DNA of 64,000 bases from Phorcus lineatus (GCA_921293015.1 OV121088.1:18389645-18453644), one strand, 5' to 3'. Numbered from the stretch's first letter, positions 11,346-24,109 are shown. Made by a program: numbers and translations. Notes: a model not told the origin generated them from the letters alone.

Positions 11346-12055
11346 GCACGCACGTGCAGGATACTAAACTATCCTCTGAAAAATGATTTTATTAAACGAG
11401 TTTAAGATTTCGAATACAAGGAGTGAATTCGAGTTTGATACCACATCATTCATGAGTTTATAAAAAGAATATAATTAAATGAAAGGAAGTTTAGTTTTGT
11501 TTTAGTTCTCACTCATTCGAATTAAGCATAATTGCCAACAGTATGCCGAAACGCGGAATGACTACAATTGTGACGGCGTGCTTTTATTTTGATGTTACAA
11601 TTACACACTACATGCGTGCAGTAGTAATACACTTGTGTTTTCCTGCCATGTTAATATAACCGGGCAGTATCATTTCTTTATTTCGGTACAAAGGTGTGGG
11701 CCATCGGCCCTAAGTACAACATGGTACATACATAGTAATGATGATATATACTTTCACAAGCAGTTTAATAGCTATTTCACAATTGTTTTAAGGCGTAAAT
11801 TAGACGCGTGGTAAAGGTAACAGGCCAGATTTCTAATAACAGATTCTTGATGTGAAGACATAAGCATGGTAAACGTCGACAGTGACGGGTACACGTAATA
11901 CTTAGAGGAGATATTTAATTTGTGTCACCCAGCTTTGTTTCCCATTCTTCGACAACAGAAAAAGCAAATCGTAACTCTTTCTAGGCAAACGATAATTTGG
12001 CATTTTATTCAATTTTAACCAGAATTTAACACAGCTAATATAAAATGTAATATAG
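11346..12055. other. No supported feature
   Basis: Unique-looking sequence between the satellite and the LINE, with no coding motif. Confidence 0.45.
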
Positions 12056-12059
12056 AGAG

Positions 12060-14470
12060 GTTACCTGCCACATTCACCTCGCACGACCTCGTTAGACGTA
12101 GATGACTTTACACCCATGCTAGAACATGCACCGTTTCAATGGCTTTACAAGCCTGCGATAGTCCCCATATTTCAGCACCATACAGCTAAATTGGAAGAAC
12201 CTTTGATTCGAAAACATTGAAAAATAATCTTAAGGGCAATGGTTTGATATGGGAAAAAGAACGTTGGATACCAAAAAGAGCCCTTTTTGCTTGCAAAACG
12301 ATATTATCAATCTGTCTTGTCCAAGATAAAGTTTTGGAAAATACTACACCTAGATACTTATAGGAAGAAATACATTGCAGCTGGACACCCTTATAAAACC
12401 ACTTCTCGTGTTTTGATTGACCACCACCACCTTTAAATGTAACAACTTTTGTTTTATCCATATTTCCAAAGAATAATTAACACAATATTCCTCAAGAATA
12501 TCTATGCGCTTTTGGAGTCCGAATATAGTATCAGAAATAAGAACAACATCATCTGCAAACAAGAGTAGAAATACTTGAATTATATCAGGGTGGAGCTGAA
12601 TTCCATAATCACATTCCGCCTCAATAGCTACAGCCAAATCATTAATGAATAAATTAAAGAGTAATGGACTTAAAATACATCCCTGTTTAAATCCAAGACC
12701 AGACCAGAATTTCTTTGCAAAATTATTATCCAATTTTACACAAGCGTAGACATACTTATGAATAGATTGAAAAAAAGTATACATTTTGGGAGATATACCA
12801 TTTGCATTTAAAACTGCCAGCAAATTTTGCCTATCTGTAGAATCAAAAGCCTTAGAGAAGTCCACAAACAGGGCATAGATTTTACCTCCTTTCTTAGATA
12901 AATAATGCTCAATAATAGACGTAGGACAAATATATTATCCACTGTGGAATATCCACGTCTGAATCCAGCCTGAGACCCACTAACCTTGTCATACGCATCT
13001 GACCAGAATTGCAACCTAACATTTAAACCAGATTTTACAGTTTACTGAAAACACTTAATATTGAAATAACCCTATAGTTATCCGGGTTGTTAACATCACC
13101 TTTCTTATAGACTGGGACGATATGGCCTACTGACCAGGAGCTAGGGAAGTATGCTGAATCAAACATGGCATTAAACAATGCAGTTAGAAATGGTACAATT
13201 AAGTCACTTGCACATTTAAACATTTCTGCAATTAGATGATCATCACCTGCTGTTCTATTGTTCTTTAGTCTATTGATAGCATTTACTATCTCTTCTTCGG
13301 TAGAAGGAGAGTCAAGAATATTCTGAGTAGAGTCATCAAAATCATTGTAATACACATGATCATCACTAGCAACATCAGTAGAAAAAACATTTCTGAAGTG
13401 CGAAAACCGGCTTTGATTTTTTATGTTGTCCTGACAATTTTTTTAACATTGGACCAGAATAGTTTAGAATTGTTCATGTTTTTGGAAATACATTCAATAA
13501 TGTCATCATGGTAGCACTTTTTCTTGTATTTTATTGCATTGGCATAAATGTTCCCAGCAAGGATATAATCGTCTAACTGTTCTTTCTGATTGTTTGTACG
13601 AAACACTTTAAGAAGACGTTTTTCAGAGCGAAGAAATTGGAATTCTTTGTCGAACCAAGGTTGACGTATGTCAGCAGAATGACATTTTTGCTTCATAGAG
13701 TCAGCAGCGGTGCAGAACATGTCAGTGAACATGGATAATGCACTATCAAAATCTTCCGAGATAACTGAGTCCAGACAGTCGTCAAGTTTGTCGACCGTAG
13801 ATTGAGACATGAGCACGTCTCTAAATAACGCCGCGTCGTCTTCCTTCCAAACCCTACGGTGGCCGGGCGTTGTTTCACGTGCACCACGCTTGCTATCGAC
13901 ACCAGTCAAACCACGTGACTGAAATGAACAAGATAGTGGAATGTGATCCGAGTCTGACCTTGATATTATGTCAAACGAGGAGCAGTTTGTAAACAAATCC
14001 AGAGACATGATGATATAGTCCACAACACTGATGCCTGTATGGCTGATAAATGTTAAGTCACCCTTGTTGGTATCAGAGCCGCAGCGGCCATTACAGATAT
14101 GCAGGTCTAGTGTTCTACACATGTTCAATAGTGATCTACCGAAAGAATTAATGATTGCATCACAAGAGATACGGGCACATGATTTTCATCAGTACAATTA
14201 TCATTGATTTCTAATCTTTCTGATAAGTCACATACCAACTCATCCGTTTCTGAACCCGTTCTGGAGTTGAAATCACCCCCTAATATTATGTCACAGTCAC
14301 CATATACAAAAGGCTAATACCTGATTTAGAATGTTGGTTTTGATACGACGTTGACCATTCTGGGTTGATATAAACACATGCTATAATCACATCTTTGTTT
14401 CTTTTGAAATGAGATTTATCAATGATAAGATCGACAGTATTCAGGGATGTAACATGGCCCTATACGGGCG
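12060..14470 (-). mobile_element. Decayed LINE: endonuclease C-terminal part plus reverse transcriptase (minus strand)
   Basis: Reading the minus strand from 14470, an APE-type endonuclease remnant shows DVIIACVYINPEW (about 14400), GGDFNSRTGSETDEL (about 14270) and SDSDHIPLSCSF (about 13930). The SDHxP box is the catalytic His/Asp motif. A linker follows, then the reverse transcriptase: NRTAGDDHLIAEM, then SSWSVGHIVPVYKKGD and DNYRVIS (13250-13080), AGFRRGYSTVDNIFVL (about 12960), DFSKAFDS (about 12860), GFKQGCILSPLLFNLFINDL (about 12690) and FADDVVLIS (about 12550, the catalytic YADD-type box). The thumb region is SSYKYLGVVFSKTLSW (about 12360), and the last trace is LYGAEIWG (about 12170). 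Several frameshifts break it. Both ends are truncated: there is no endonuclease N-terminus, no C-terminal knuckle and no 3' tail. It is a dead copy of the clade seen at 15.8, 19.3, 55, 56.5 and 61.3 kb. I do not assign the clade further. Confidence 0.9.
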
Positions 14471-14802
14471 AGTAATAAATTGCGTATTTGCTTAGTATAG
14501 CTATACATACCATTCACACCCATCAAAAGTCCATGTTTTTAATGTACAACTTCTTTATAAAACATTCCTATTCATTAAAAGCGATCACAACTCAAGGTAT
14601 TTTAATTATTAAACAGTATACATTTCAAGTGAAGGAATACAAAAAAAAGTGTCTGAATCACATATGTACTTTTACCAAACCATATAAATAAAATTAATTT
14701 GATTTCGTTACTTTCTTTTTTTATTTGGCACATAAGATATTAAAATCCTAATGACTGCACATCTCTTGTATACCACCGTATGGTCTCGCTACGTGTGCCA
14801 GT
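14471..14802. other. No supported feature
   Basis: AT-rich spacer. The 67-codon frame at 14488-14691 has no recognisable motif. Confidence 0.4.
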
Positions 14803-15570
14803 GTCCCGGTATAAATTCGCCCCAGTATAAATCTCCCAACATCACAACTGCAAGTATACTACGATTGTCGTCTTTGACCCCTCTTAGTATCAACATCAAA
14901 CCCAGTATAGATTCGCCCCCTCTAAGCACTTACATCAACCCTAGTATAGATTCACCCCCTCCAAGCATTTGCATCAAACCCAGTATAGATTCGCTCACTA
15001 AAAGGTATTTAAGTATATTCATCCAATCCAGTATAGAGTCTCCTCTAAGCATTTACATCAAACACAGAATAGATTCGCCCCTCTATGCATTTACATCAAA
15101 CCTAGTATAGATTCACCCTCTCCAAGCATTTACATCAAACCCAGTATAGATTCGCTCACTAAAATGTATCTAAGTATGTTCATCCAATCCGGTATAGATT
15201 CGCCTTCTCTAGGCATTTACATCAAACCCAGTATAGCTTCACACCCTCTTCGTATTAACATCAAACCCAGTATAGATTCTTCCCTCTCCAAACATTTACA
15301 TCAACCCCAGCATAGATTCACCCCTCCAAGCTTTTACATCAAACCTAGTATATATTCGCCAACTAAAATGTATCTAAGTATGTTCATCCAACCCAGTATA
15401 GAGTCGCCCCCTCTAGCTAAGCATTTACATCAAACTCAGTATAGATTCGCCAATGTATCTTAACATGTTCATCCAATCCAGTAGAGAATCGCCCCTTCTA
15501 AGTATGTTCATCCAAACCAGTAGAGAATCACCCCTTCTAAGTATGTTCATCCAAACCAGTATAGAATCTA
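14803..15570 (+). repeat. 39/48-bp satellite (CCAGTATAGATTCGCCCC)
   Basis: The core CAGTATAGATTCGCC is followed by CCTCTAAGCATTTACATCAA in 39-bp units. In longer 48-bp units it is followed by ACTAAAATGTATCTAAGTATG then TTCATCCAA. AGTATAG boxes at 14904, 14943, 14982 and 15030 show the 39, 39 and 48-bp spacing. Because 39 and 48 are multiples of three, open frames of 119 and 99 codons with IKPSIDSP repeats arise by chance. A piece of the 62-bp satellite unit is embedded at about 14834-14873. Confidence 0.92.
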
Positions 15571-15780
15571 TTATATTTCTATATATAAAAGTACCATCAT
15601 TATTCTGTTAAAGTCAACTCAATACCATATAGACTCAGTCAAAGTTGACTCAGTATCGATTACTACAATTATGGTTCAATTAAATCAGTGAACGTTGGCT
15701 TAGTACCATTGATCTTTGAACTGATTAAAACTTCAGTCACTATAAAAGCGGTTCTAGTATAGATCAATATAAAATCGTCA
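15571..15780 (+). repeat. Post-satellite flank with GTTGACTCAGTA motif
   Basis: It contains AGTCAAAGTTGACTCAGTAT and related GTTGGCTTAGTACCATTGAT text, similar to the sequence just before the 62-bp array at 10.3 kb. It is noncoding. Confidence 0.4.
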
Positions 15781-15782
15781 GA

Positions 15783-16320
15783 TGTGATTGTTAAATCAAA
15801 TGGTCCTGATTGTTTATGATCTAAATTTTTTCCCAAACAATTTCATGCTAAATTTAACAGACGTAAAAAGACAAATAATGATGTGCCATTGGCTTATTTT
15901 CATGCCTATTTCAAAGAGCTTGCTGGAGACTCTGATAATACCCAGTCAAATAAAGCTGGTTTGTTTGAGGACATTGTTGTACCCGAACTGGATAAGGAGA
16001 TTACCACAGCTGAGATTAGTTTTTCAAAGCGTGATAAATCATACGGTCCTGATTGTATGATAAATGAATATTTCATTGAATTTGATGAATATTTTACGCC
16101 TCTTATACACAGAATTTTTAACTGTATTTTATCAACATTTTTTTCCCTTCAAGTTGGTCATTTGCGGTCGTAATACCAGTTTTCAAGAAAGGAGATAGCA
16201 GAATTCCAGGAAATTATCGTCTCATTAGTTGTTTTGGGAAGCTCTTAACGAGAAACAGGAAATTACAAAAGTTCACCAGTAACCTGAAGTTGGTGCCAAT
16301 CAACGCCGAATTGTATTGTA
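15783..16320 (+). mobile_element. LINE B, 5' fragment: start of reverse transcriptase
   Basis: Translation shows MPLAYFHAYFKELAGDSDN, then DKEITTAEISFSKRDKSYGP with DCMINEYFIEF. After a frameshift near 16140 come SSWSFAVVIPVFKKGDSRI and PGNYRLISCFGKLL (16155-16245). These are the fingers boxes of LINE reverse transcriptases, ahead of the catalytic palm. A further trace, LQKFTSNLKLVPIN, runs to about 16310. The rest of the same element resumes at 19318 after LINE A. About 70-80 bp of the expected sequence between the two pieces is not visible. It is a dead copy with frameshifts. Confidence 0.8.
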
Positions 16321-16324
16321 GTGG

Positions 16325-19317
16325 ACCTTCTATTACATTTCAGGCCTATGATGGGGTCCTACGTCAATAGTAGATTATATCCTTTTGTCTGATGATATTG
16401 CAGCCCTCACTGAATCAGCATGCGTACTCGATGATAACCCTCTAAACGTTTCTGATCACCATCCAGTCATATCCAAGATTTTGTTGAGTACAAATAAGTA
16501 CTCTAACACTGAAGATCCTGTTATCCAAGTTCTGCTGGGATAAGGCTGTACAAGACAACTCGATTTCTAACTACACATTTGCAGTTTCTCATCTACTGTG
16601 GGAGGTCAAAGTTCCAGAAGTTGGATGTCCTGATTCTGATATTGAATCATTCTACAGACAAATTATCGACGCCTTACTGGAAGCAAGCAATATTAACTTA
16701 CAGAAACGTAAATTCAGGAAACACATCAAGCCATATTGGAAGGGAGCAGTGAAGGGGTGCCACAAAGCCATGTTAGAACGGCGTTCTGAATGGATCATTG
16801 AGGGTCAACCTAGAGGCGCAGAATACGAAACCTATAGGGCATACAAAGAAGCTAAGGATGATTTTAGGTACAAGATCCGATAGGCTTCGTCACTATACGA
16901 AGCAGAGTACTTCAACCACATCGACAGTGCTGGAGATATTGACCAGAAAACGTTTTGGTCACTCATTCGTCGAAACAAGAAACAACAAATAGTATCTCTT
17001 GAAGTTGGACATCGGAAATACGGGATGACGTAGAGCTCTGTGAAGCTATGTCAGAACATATGCAACAAGTCTTAGCAGACAACAATGAGACCCACTTTGA
17101 TGCAGAGTTTCGACAGGATATCGAGGAACGTGTCCACGGGATTCGTCTCAACTTAAAGCAATCCGAGGAATCAATGAACGTCAATCTCACAACACAAAAG
17201 GAAATAGACTCTCTGTGCAGGAACCTTAAAAACAACAAAGCTTGTGGTCTGGACAACATCTTCTATGAACATCTTAAACATGGTGGAAGGTTCTTATACC
17301 ATATGCTCTCCAGTCTGTTTAATCTCATTCTCAACACTGGATACATCCCTCTGCAATGGAAGAAAGGCGTGATAGTGCCAATATATAAGGGTGGAAAGAA
17401 AGCTCGTACTTCTCCAGACTCTTATCGTGGTGTGTCTTTACTGCCTGTGATCTACAAGGTGTTCGAAATGGTTCTCAGCAAAAGGATGCCTCAACTCACT
17501 GACAGCAAGATGTTCCCATCCAATCAACAGTGCGGCTTTATGAAGGGCCTATCCTCTTGTGACACATCGTTCATGGTGCAAGAGACTAAAAACCATTATA
17601 TGGAGAGATATGATGTGTTCTTGGACAGCGCAAAAGCCTTTGACACTGTTTGGCATGCAGGTCTGATGTACAAACTGCATCAAATAGAAATCCCTGCCCC
17701 ACTCTGGAAACTATTTGACAACATATATAGCTCAGTTGAGAGTTGTGTATTTGTTAATAACAAAGTGTCCTCATGGTTTCAACTGTACAAGGGTGTTCGA
17801 CAAGGCAGTGTGCTCTCGGCTAAACTCTACCTCCTGTACATAAATGAACTTCTCGAGCAGCTCTCATCAAGTAACAAAGGTGCGATCGTCCTTGACCTGC
17901 AGATAACGTCTCCAACTCAAGCAGATGCAATGGTATCATGAGCCCAGTCTCCACCTGTGTGCAGGATATGCTGTCAATATGTGAGAAATACAGCGCAAGA
18001 TGGCGATTTACTTTCTCGCCTACCAAAAGCAAACTGATGAAGTTCTCCAAAAAAAATGAAATCAACAGACTTTCGACTCTACGGCAAAGTTATCCCTACC
18101 ACCTCGGATATCAGACATGTAGGGATCATCTTTGAAGCATCTTCAAATACATGGGAGAGAACTCTTGATGCAGTCTCCAAACATAGTGCTTCCTCTACTG
18201 CTTTGATAAGCTCCGGTCTTCACGCTAAAGCTCTGAGCCCAATAACTAGTTCCAAACTGATACAGTCTGTCTGCATTCCAAAAGCCCTCTTTGGCTGTGA
18301 ACTCTGGTCGAAATTGTCCTCACATGAACTAGTTGCTCTTGAAAGAGCTCAACGGTTTGCTCTAAAGCAAGCCCAAGGCCTTCCTCGACGCACTAGAACA
18401 GACATTGCTAACTCACTCCTGGGATGGTCTCCAATAGAAGCTAGCATAGAGATCAGAAAACTCTTTTTCCTAGGACATCTATGTCACTGTGGAAATCATC
18501 TCCTTCCAAAGAAACTGTTTTTGACAAGACTCTCTCTTCATCGATATAATTGTGCACCATCAATTGTAGGCTTTGTTCAAGACATTTACAGGGTACTTTC
18601 CAAATACAGACTGGTTGATCATCTTGAGAGGTTTATTGCGTCCGGCTCATTCTTGACACAAGAGTTATGGAAAAGGAAAGTGAAGGAGACAGTACGAATA
18701 CACGAACTGGAAGCGTGGAAACAAAGGATAGCTGGGGATCCGGACACACGTCACTTCCTGGAAATTCACCCTGAAGTCACCCCTCACATGGCCTGGAAAG
18801 TTGCAAAGATGGGTCCCTCCCTGAAGACTGCTGCCAGATTTGTGGTGAACCTGTGTGCTGCCTGGAGACCTGGAGCTGCTTGTGGACAGTGTGAGTTGTG
18901 TGGTCAAGTGTACGGTGACCTCCTTACCCATAGGATATGTCACTGTACCTCCCTGCAGGACCCTCGAGAAGAGCTATGGTGCCACATCATATGTGTGTCA
19001 CCTATAGACTGCAGTGTTACATTACATGCAAAAGCAGAATATGATCTCACAACCAGTTTGCTATCATGTAAGCCTCCCATAGAGTTGGACTCTGAGACAA
19101 TCATGGACTATGCCAAAGTGACAGTGAGAGGACTGTATGCCCTGAATGCTCCTCCACAGAACCATAGACTCTAAACTCGGTACTATCGCATTTTTCGCAT
19201 TTCCAAAACTGTCGCATTTATCGCATTCCATCATTCACTGTTTTCATAATTTAATGTAACTCCTACAGCATTTCTGTACTCTCTTCAAGAGGAATAAAAG
19301 TTTATATATAGTTAGCC
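16325..19317 (+). mobile_element. LINE A: near-3'-complete retrotransposon (endonuclease end, reverse transcriptase, C-terminal knuckle), interrupting LINE B
   Basis: The 5' end starts inside the endonuclease: VDYILLSDDIAALTESACVL, then NVSDHHPVISKILL (SDHxP box, about 16460). A linker follows (HIKPYWKGAVKGCHKAMLER). The reverse transcriptase frame at 17048-17941 holds NNKACGLDNIFYEHL, WKKGVIVPIYKGGKK, SYRGVSLLPVIYKVFE, NQQCGFMKGLSSCDT, SAKAFDTVWHAG, KGVRQGSVLSAKLYLLYINE and PTQADAMVS. The usual second catalytic aspartate (ADD) reads ADA, next to a frameshift at about 17938. WRFTFSPTKSKLMKFSKK follows, then a second frameshift near 18056. The last long frame (18056-19174) carries the thumb (SDIRHVGIIFEASSNTWERT) and the C-terminal Cys/His segment CELCGQVYGDLLTHRICHC. 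A noncoding 3' tail with TCGCATTTTTCGCATTT repeats ends at AATAAAAGTTTATATATAG. Two frameshifts, stops in the linker and a damaged active site make it inactive. It looks younger than its host, LINE B. Confidence 0.9.
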
Positions 19318-20702
19318 TCGGTCTTAATAACAATAAACATGTGTATTGTGCCTTTGTGGATTTTAAGCGCGCATTTGATTCTATAGATAGATAGAAGATG
19401 TGGTTTAAGTTGTCGAATCTTGGTATGAATGGGAAGTTGCTGTCAGTTATTTATTCGTTGTATTTGAATGTTAGATCATGTGTAAGTGTTGGAGGTTTCG
19501 TTGGAGATGAATATTTCAAGAATAGTATTGGCTTACTGCAAGGTGAAGATCTATCTCCAATTTTATTTTCATTTTATCTCAGTGATTTTGAGGTCTCGTT
19601 TTGGGAAGATAATTGTAAGCCCTATAAGTATAAAGCTCTCAGTATGTTTTTTTGTGATGTATGCAGATGATTTAGTTTTAATTTCAGAATCAATTGAAGG
19701 ATTGCAGTCGCATTTAGATTCGTTGTCCAGTTACTCTAATCGGTGGGGACTAGAGGTTAATGTTGCTAAGACGAAAATAGTTTGTTTCAGAAAAGGTGGC
19801 AAACGTAGATTATCGGAACATTGGTGTTTTAATAATTGTGCACTTGAGGTTGTCGACAGTTTTACATATTTGGAAGTTGTCTTTAATTATAATAACAAGT
19901 TTACAAAGGCTCAATTACAACTTGCAAATCAAGGCAGGAAGGCACTATTTTCACTTTATAATAATATACGGTCACAGGTTTATGTGAGGAAGCGGAGGCT
20001 CGTGGCTTGAATAATTGGGCGTATCAGCTGATGGCAATATTGATTAGCATTGGTTTTAATGAAATTTGGTTGAGGCAAGAACTGTCGTTTACAGAATTAC
20101 TTGTTGTAAAACAACGATTATTAGATCACAAAATCACAAAATATTTTTTAGGACTTTAGCTACTTCTTCAAAATGTGTCATTTATAGAAATATTATTGAT
20201 AGCTGTACACTGCAATATAATCTTTGTAAGTCAGTCCCCTACTTATATAGAAAGTATTTAGCGAAATTTCGACTAAGCTCACACAATCTTGCAATTGAAA
20301 CTTTCAGATACTACAATGTAAACATTAATGAAAGAAAATGTACATTTTGTAAAGATACTGTTGAAGATGAATTCCATTTTATATTATTATGTCCATATTA
20401 TATTTATTTTAGACAAGTTTATATCAAACCTTATTATTATCGACGTCCTTCCGTATTTAAGCTTATCCAATTATTAAGTGTTAAAAATGTTAAAGAATTC
20501 TGTAACATAGGCAAATATTTGTATAAAGCTAGTTGTTTAAGGAATGAATTGATTGTTAGCGATTAGTGATTTTTTGTACATTCTCCCCAACATAACCTAT
20601 TATTATCATTGTATAGTCATTATCCACCTGTACCAATCTCCGTCTTTATTATGAACTGATTATCTGTAAAGATAAAAGTGATAAAGAATCTGAATCTGAA
20701 TC
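19318..20702 (+). mobile_element. LINE B, 3' fragment: palm, thumb and C-terminal knuckle, with (GAATCT) tail
   Basis: Directly after LINE A the frame HVYCAFVDFKRAFDSI appears (about 19337). Next come LLQGEDLSPILFSFYLSDFE (about 19530), then after a frameshift YADDLVLISESIEGLQ (about 19664) and WGLEVNVAKTKIVCFRKGG. The thumb is DSFTYLEVVFNYNNKFTKAQ. The last open frame (20066-20566) carries RKYLAKFRLSSHNLAIETFR and ERKCTFCKDTVEDEFHFILL with CPYY. This CxxC...H...C knuckle is typical of LINE C-termini. The 3' end is GATAAAGAATCTGAATCTGA, a short tandem tail usual for this kind of LINE. It is broken by several frameshifts. Confidence 0.88.
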
Positions 20703-21270
20703 ATTTGTAGAAGTTATCATGATGTTTATTCTAATGTTAAATCAGGCACATGGAAATACGCAATGTAATTATCTTTGATGAACGTAATCAATATTCAATA
20801 TTTTGACTACATGACTCTTTTAAGGAAAGGGTTGAGTAAGCATCAACATCCAATTATTATGCATTTGTTGATGTTGCCAGGGCTCTCAATTAAATCTAAA
20901 CAAGGTATGAATTCGCTCATTATTAAGTAAATTTATAACAATGTATAGTTAAAGTATATTTGATTTATATATTAGATTTGGACTACGACAAATATTTAAA
21001 AAAAGATATCTGTTCTTGTGGTGTCCTTGTCCTATCAACTTCGCATGGACAATTAATTCAAATATCCTCATAAAAGTTTTGTTCTATTAGTGCACCTAGT
21101 AAATACAAACGAGTTTATTTGTTTAATTATAAACCGTTCGACGAAATTAGACCTTATTTTCTGTATTAGAATGATCTTTTTCAAAGTAATTGTTTTTGGC
21201 TTGTAATTAACACGTTAGAAAATACACTTGAAAATTAAATATCAAATGAACATTGAATAAGGCATTTTAA
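20703..21270. other. No supported feature
   Basis: AT-rich sequence after the LINE tail, with no motif. Confidence 0.4.
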
Positions 21271-21272
21271 AT

Positions 21273-21506
21273 GAGCTTGATGAATATATTGGCGAATCTA
21301 TGGATATCGTACGAAGAAGCAAAATACAAGAAATGTTTCTATCCTAGACTGATTTGATTTCTCTTATATCTACACAAGCTTCGCTTGTTGAGAGTCTATT
21401 TGAAACAGATGGGAATCATAAACAGGTTAGATTATTATTGTATCTGGAACGTAATGGACGATCTTATATTGTGAAAGTAGATAAAAAGCTTCATAATGAC
21501 TACTAA
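21273..21506 (+). pseudogene. Unidentified coding remnant, block 1
   Basis: One frame stays open for about 78 codons apart from a single TAG near 21345. It starts ELDEYIGESMDIVRRSKIQE, continues DLISLISTQASLVESLFETD and ends LLLYLERNGRSYIVKVDKK. The composition looks protein-like (heptad-like leucines, mixed charge) in an AT-rich background full of stops. I do not recognise the family. It may belong with block 2 at 21604-21941, as an exon or as a piece of an unknown transposon. Confidence 0.3.
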
Positions 21507-21603
21507 CAACGCTTATTAGTGTGCGGCATACAATGTTTGGATTATAGACCCATTAATAAAGACTAATCACTTTAGCAAATGTCCTTTTGCCGAAAGTAGC
21601 AAC

Positions 21604-21941
21604 ACCGCACAGTATGATATGTGAGGACTGTCAATGTTAATAAAAGATGCATTTGTTGTAATGACTCCTCAGTACCCTTCAACAATGTCTGTTCACATGT
21701 TCGTCTGGGTCATCACGGAACGGAGAATCATTATTTCTGTGTTCTTTCATGGGATAGTTTTGGTTATCTCGTTTTTTGGAAGAAAATGAGTATATGTAAG
21801 AAACTCATTAACATTCTTGATAAGATACCATGTTCCTATAGCCTAGTACACTTACATGTACAATGGTTATCCGAAGATAATAAAGACATCGCTATCTTTA
21901 TAATCGATATGTCAACTATTTTTCCATGTAAAGATGTATAA
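21604..21941 (+). pseudogene. Unidentified open frame with one C2H2-type zinc finger
   Basis: A 106-codon frame (first ATG at 21621). Near its start is the exact spacing of a C2H2 finger, C-x2-C-x12-H-x4-H: CICC, twelve residues, then HVRLGH (residues about 11-32). The rest (YFCVLSWDSFGYLVFWKK, then DKIPCSYSLVHLHVQWLSED) is not recognised. It could be an exon of a host gene, a remnant of a DNA transposon that uses a zinc finger, or chance. No splice context was convincingly identified, and a stop-rich gap of ~100 bp separates it from block 1. Confidence 0.3.
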
Positions 21942-21944
21942 TGT

Positions 21945-24109
21945 TATCTAAATTTAAAAATCATGTACATAAACAATCTTTAATTAGTTTAGTCATAGAC
22001 AGTTTGATACAGTCTAACCTATAGGTATGTATTATTACGACCTTTTAAAACCCTAATAGAATCTACAAAGACCGTGTTGCCGCCGATTTCATGGACGGCT
22101 GTACCTTCTGCATCACATAAAACAAACTGTGCAACATTTATATAGGGGTAGGACAATGTTATTTTCACTGATCGTATTCTTTCTGTTTTGGATAATACAT
22201 GAAGAGGGGACCAGTTTAATATATGTTTTACTCACTTGCTAATTCGAGTGCACTATCCACGTCTGACGTCACGAAACTCACAATTCGGAAATGGTTATTT
22301 GGAAATATACGAGGTTTCTATAACTTAGTACACGATTTACTTATATTATAATTTTCGGTTCCCAACCATCGGATAAGCTGCTATGGCTTTTTTAACCATT
22401 ATTCTACCAAAAGTTACACATTGTTGAGAGGGTTACGTGAAAATATATAAAGATATATAGTTACAAGTCCCATCAATATGTATGAGAGTTCTAAAAATGT
22501 TCGTTAATATGCTCTAAGTCAAAGACCATAGCTTGAGAAAAATACATTGCGAACATCTCAAATTCAAAAATGCGCATCACTGATGTTCCAATTTGCAGAA
22601 AGATTGTGTAATGAGCAAAAACATGTACAAGATTTCGCAAGACAAGTTACCCTATTTGGGACGGACGTTCAGAAGGACAAGGCCAAAACTCAAATTTCTT
22701 TATTACTTAATAAAAATTAGCATTTGGAAGATATTAATTTAGCCACATAACGTAGCATATACTCAAACATTTGCAAATATCACCAAACTTGCCGAAGTAA
22801 CGCCAGTGATGTATTCAATTAATAGTTTATTTGAAAACGAAGAAAATCTAAATTTTATTAGATAAAAAATTTAGAGAACTGCCAATAAAGTATTTTATTA
22901 ATGAATGTTGACAAATCATTATTTCGAAACATGATAATTTTACTTAAAAACATTTGTAAGTTTTGTTCAGCAGCTGTACAGGACTTTTCAAACTTTGCCA
23001 AATCAATTCTGCAACTGTCACGGAGCTACAGCACTCAACTTTAAGGTGACGGTCAAACGGGAAGTGGGATGAATAAGAATAAAAGCCAACAAAATGTAAA
23101 GAGCATATAAGTGAGTGACTAACAGTGTTCAGTATAAGTCTATTTTAAGCACCTATGAGACCACGGGTGTTAACTTCACCGCGAATACATAGCAGGGATA
23201 TATGCTGATTAATGCAATTGAAAAATGTTTTGGAATGGCTTTCGATATTATAGTGATTTTAGGGAAATCGGTATGTTCATATTTTCTTTGTTTTTTCTGT
23301 AGGTGAAGAAACTTTCAAAGAGTTTAAACTATTAATATACCAGTAAAGAAGATGCTACCAGACAGGCGAGAAACTGGTAATCGTCGAGTACGTAAGGAGT
23401 ATACAGTTCACTAAGATCACAGGGCATTAGCACGGGGTGTTAGTATAATGTAGTAAAGAAAACTGTGATAGGACTGACATATTCTTCTACTTCCTTCGTA
23501 CTGTAAACTTCAACGTAATGGACGAACTTTAAATTGACAGAATACATAAAAAGCCTCTAATGTCTTCTCTAATATCTGCATTGATGAGTGGCATGCGATG
23601 TTCGCATTAATACAATGCTAAGTACATTTGTCAATTTCCTTGAGTAGCAAAATTATAGCCAGGCATTTAAGAAATGACAGTATAAATTAAGTGTTTAATG
23701 CATATCTCCTCCATATGTCATACTGTCTGTAACCCTTCCACATGATCTCGTAAGCAATTTGTCTTCGTTACTCCTGAGAATTAATCGTTGTCGCTGTGAT
23801 GTATTACACTGACATTGCCGATAGTGACCAAATGATAATTGTAGATAACCACCTCAATGTTTCAAGAACATCCAAGCAGAAAAAAAATTGAATAGATTTT
23901 AATTTGAAATGATATCAGAATCATTTAGATATTCAGGTCTAAGAAGAAGAGAAACAACTTTGCGTCTTCTAATCTAGCTCATCTTTCCGTCAGCAGTCAC
24001 CCGGTTAGCAGCCCATGAGAGAGGTTTTAATTCGTAACAGTTTGTTTAGAAGTACAACACGAGCCTGTAAATACCTCTCAAGGTAACCATCTATAATCCT
24101 GTGTTGTCT
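21945..24109. other. No supported feature
   Basis: AT-rich sequence. I see no open frame worth annotating, no RNA gene and no repeat pair within the window. Confidence 0.4.

Noticed and set aside
14751-15463. IKPSIDSP-repeat protein
   Set aside because: Product of the 39- and 48-bp satellite, whose unit lengths are multiples of three.
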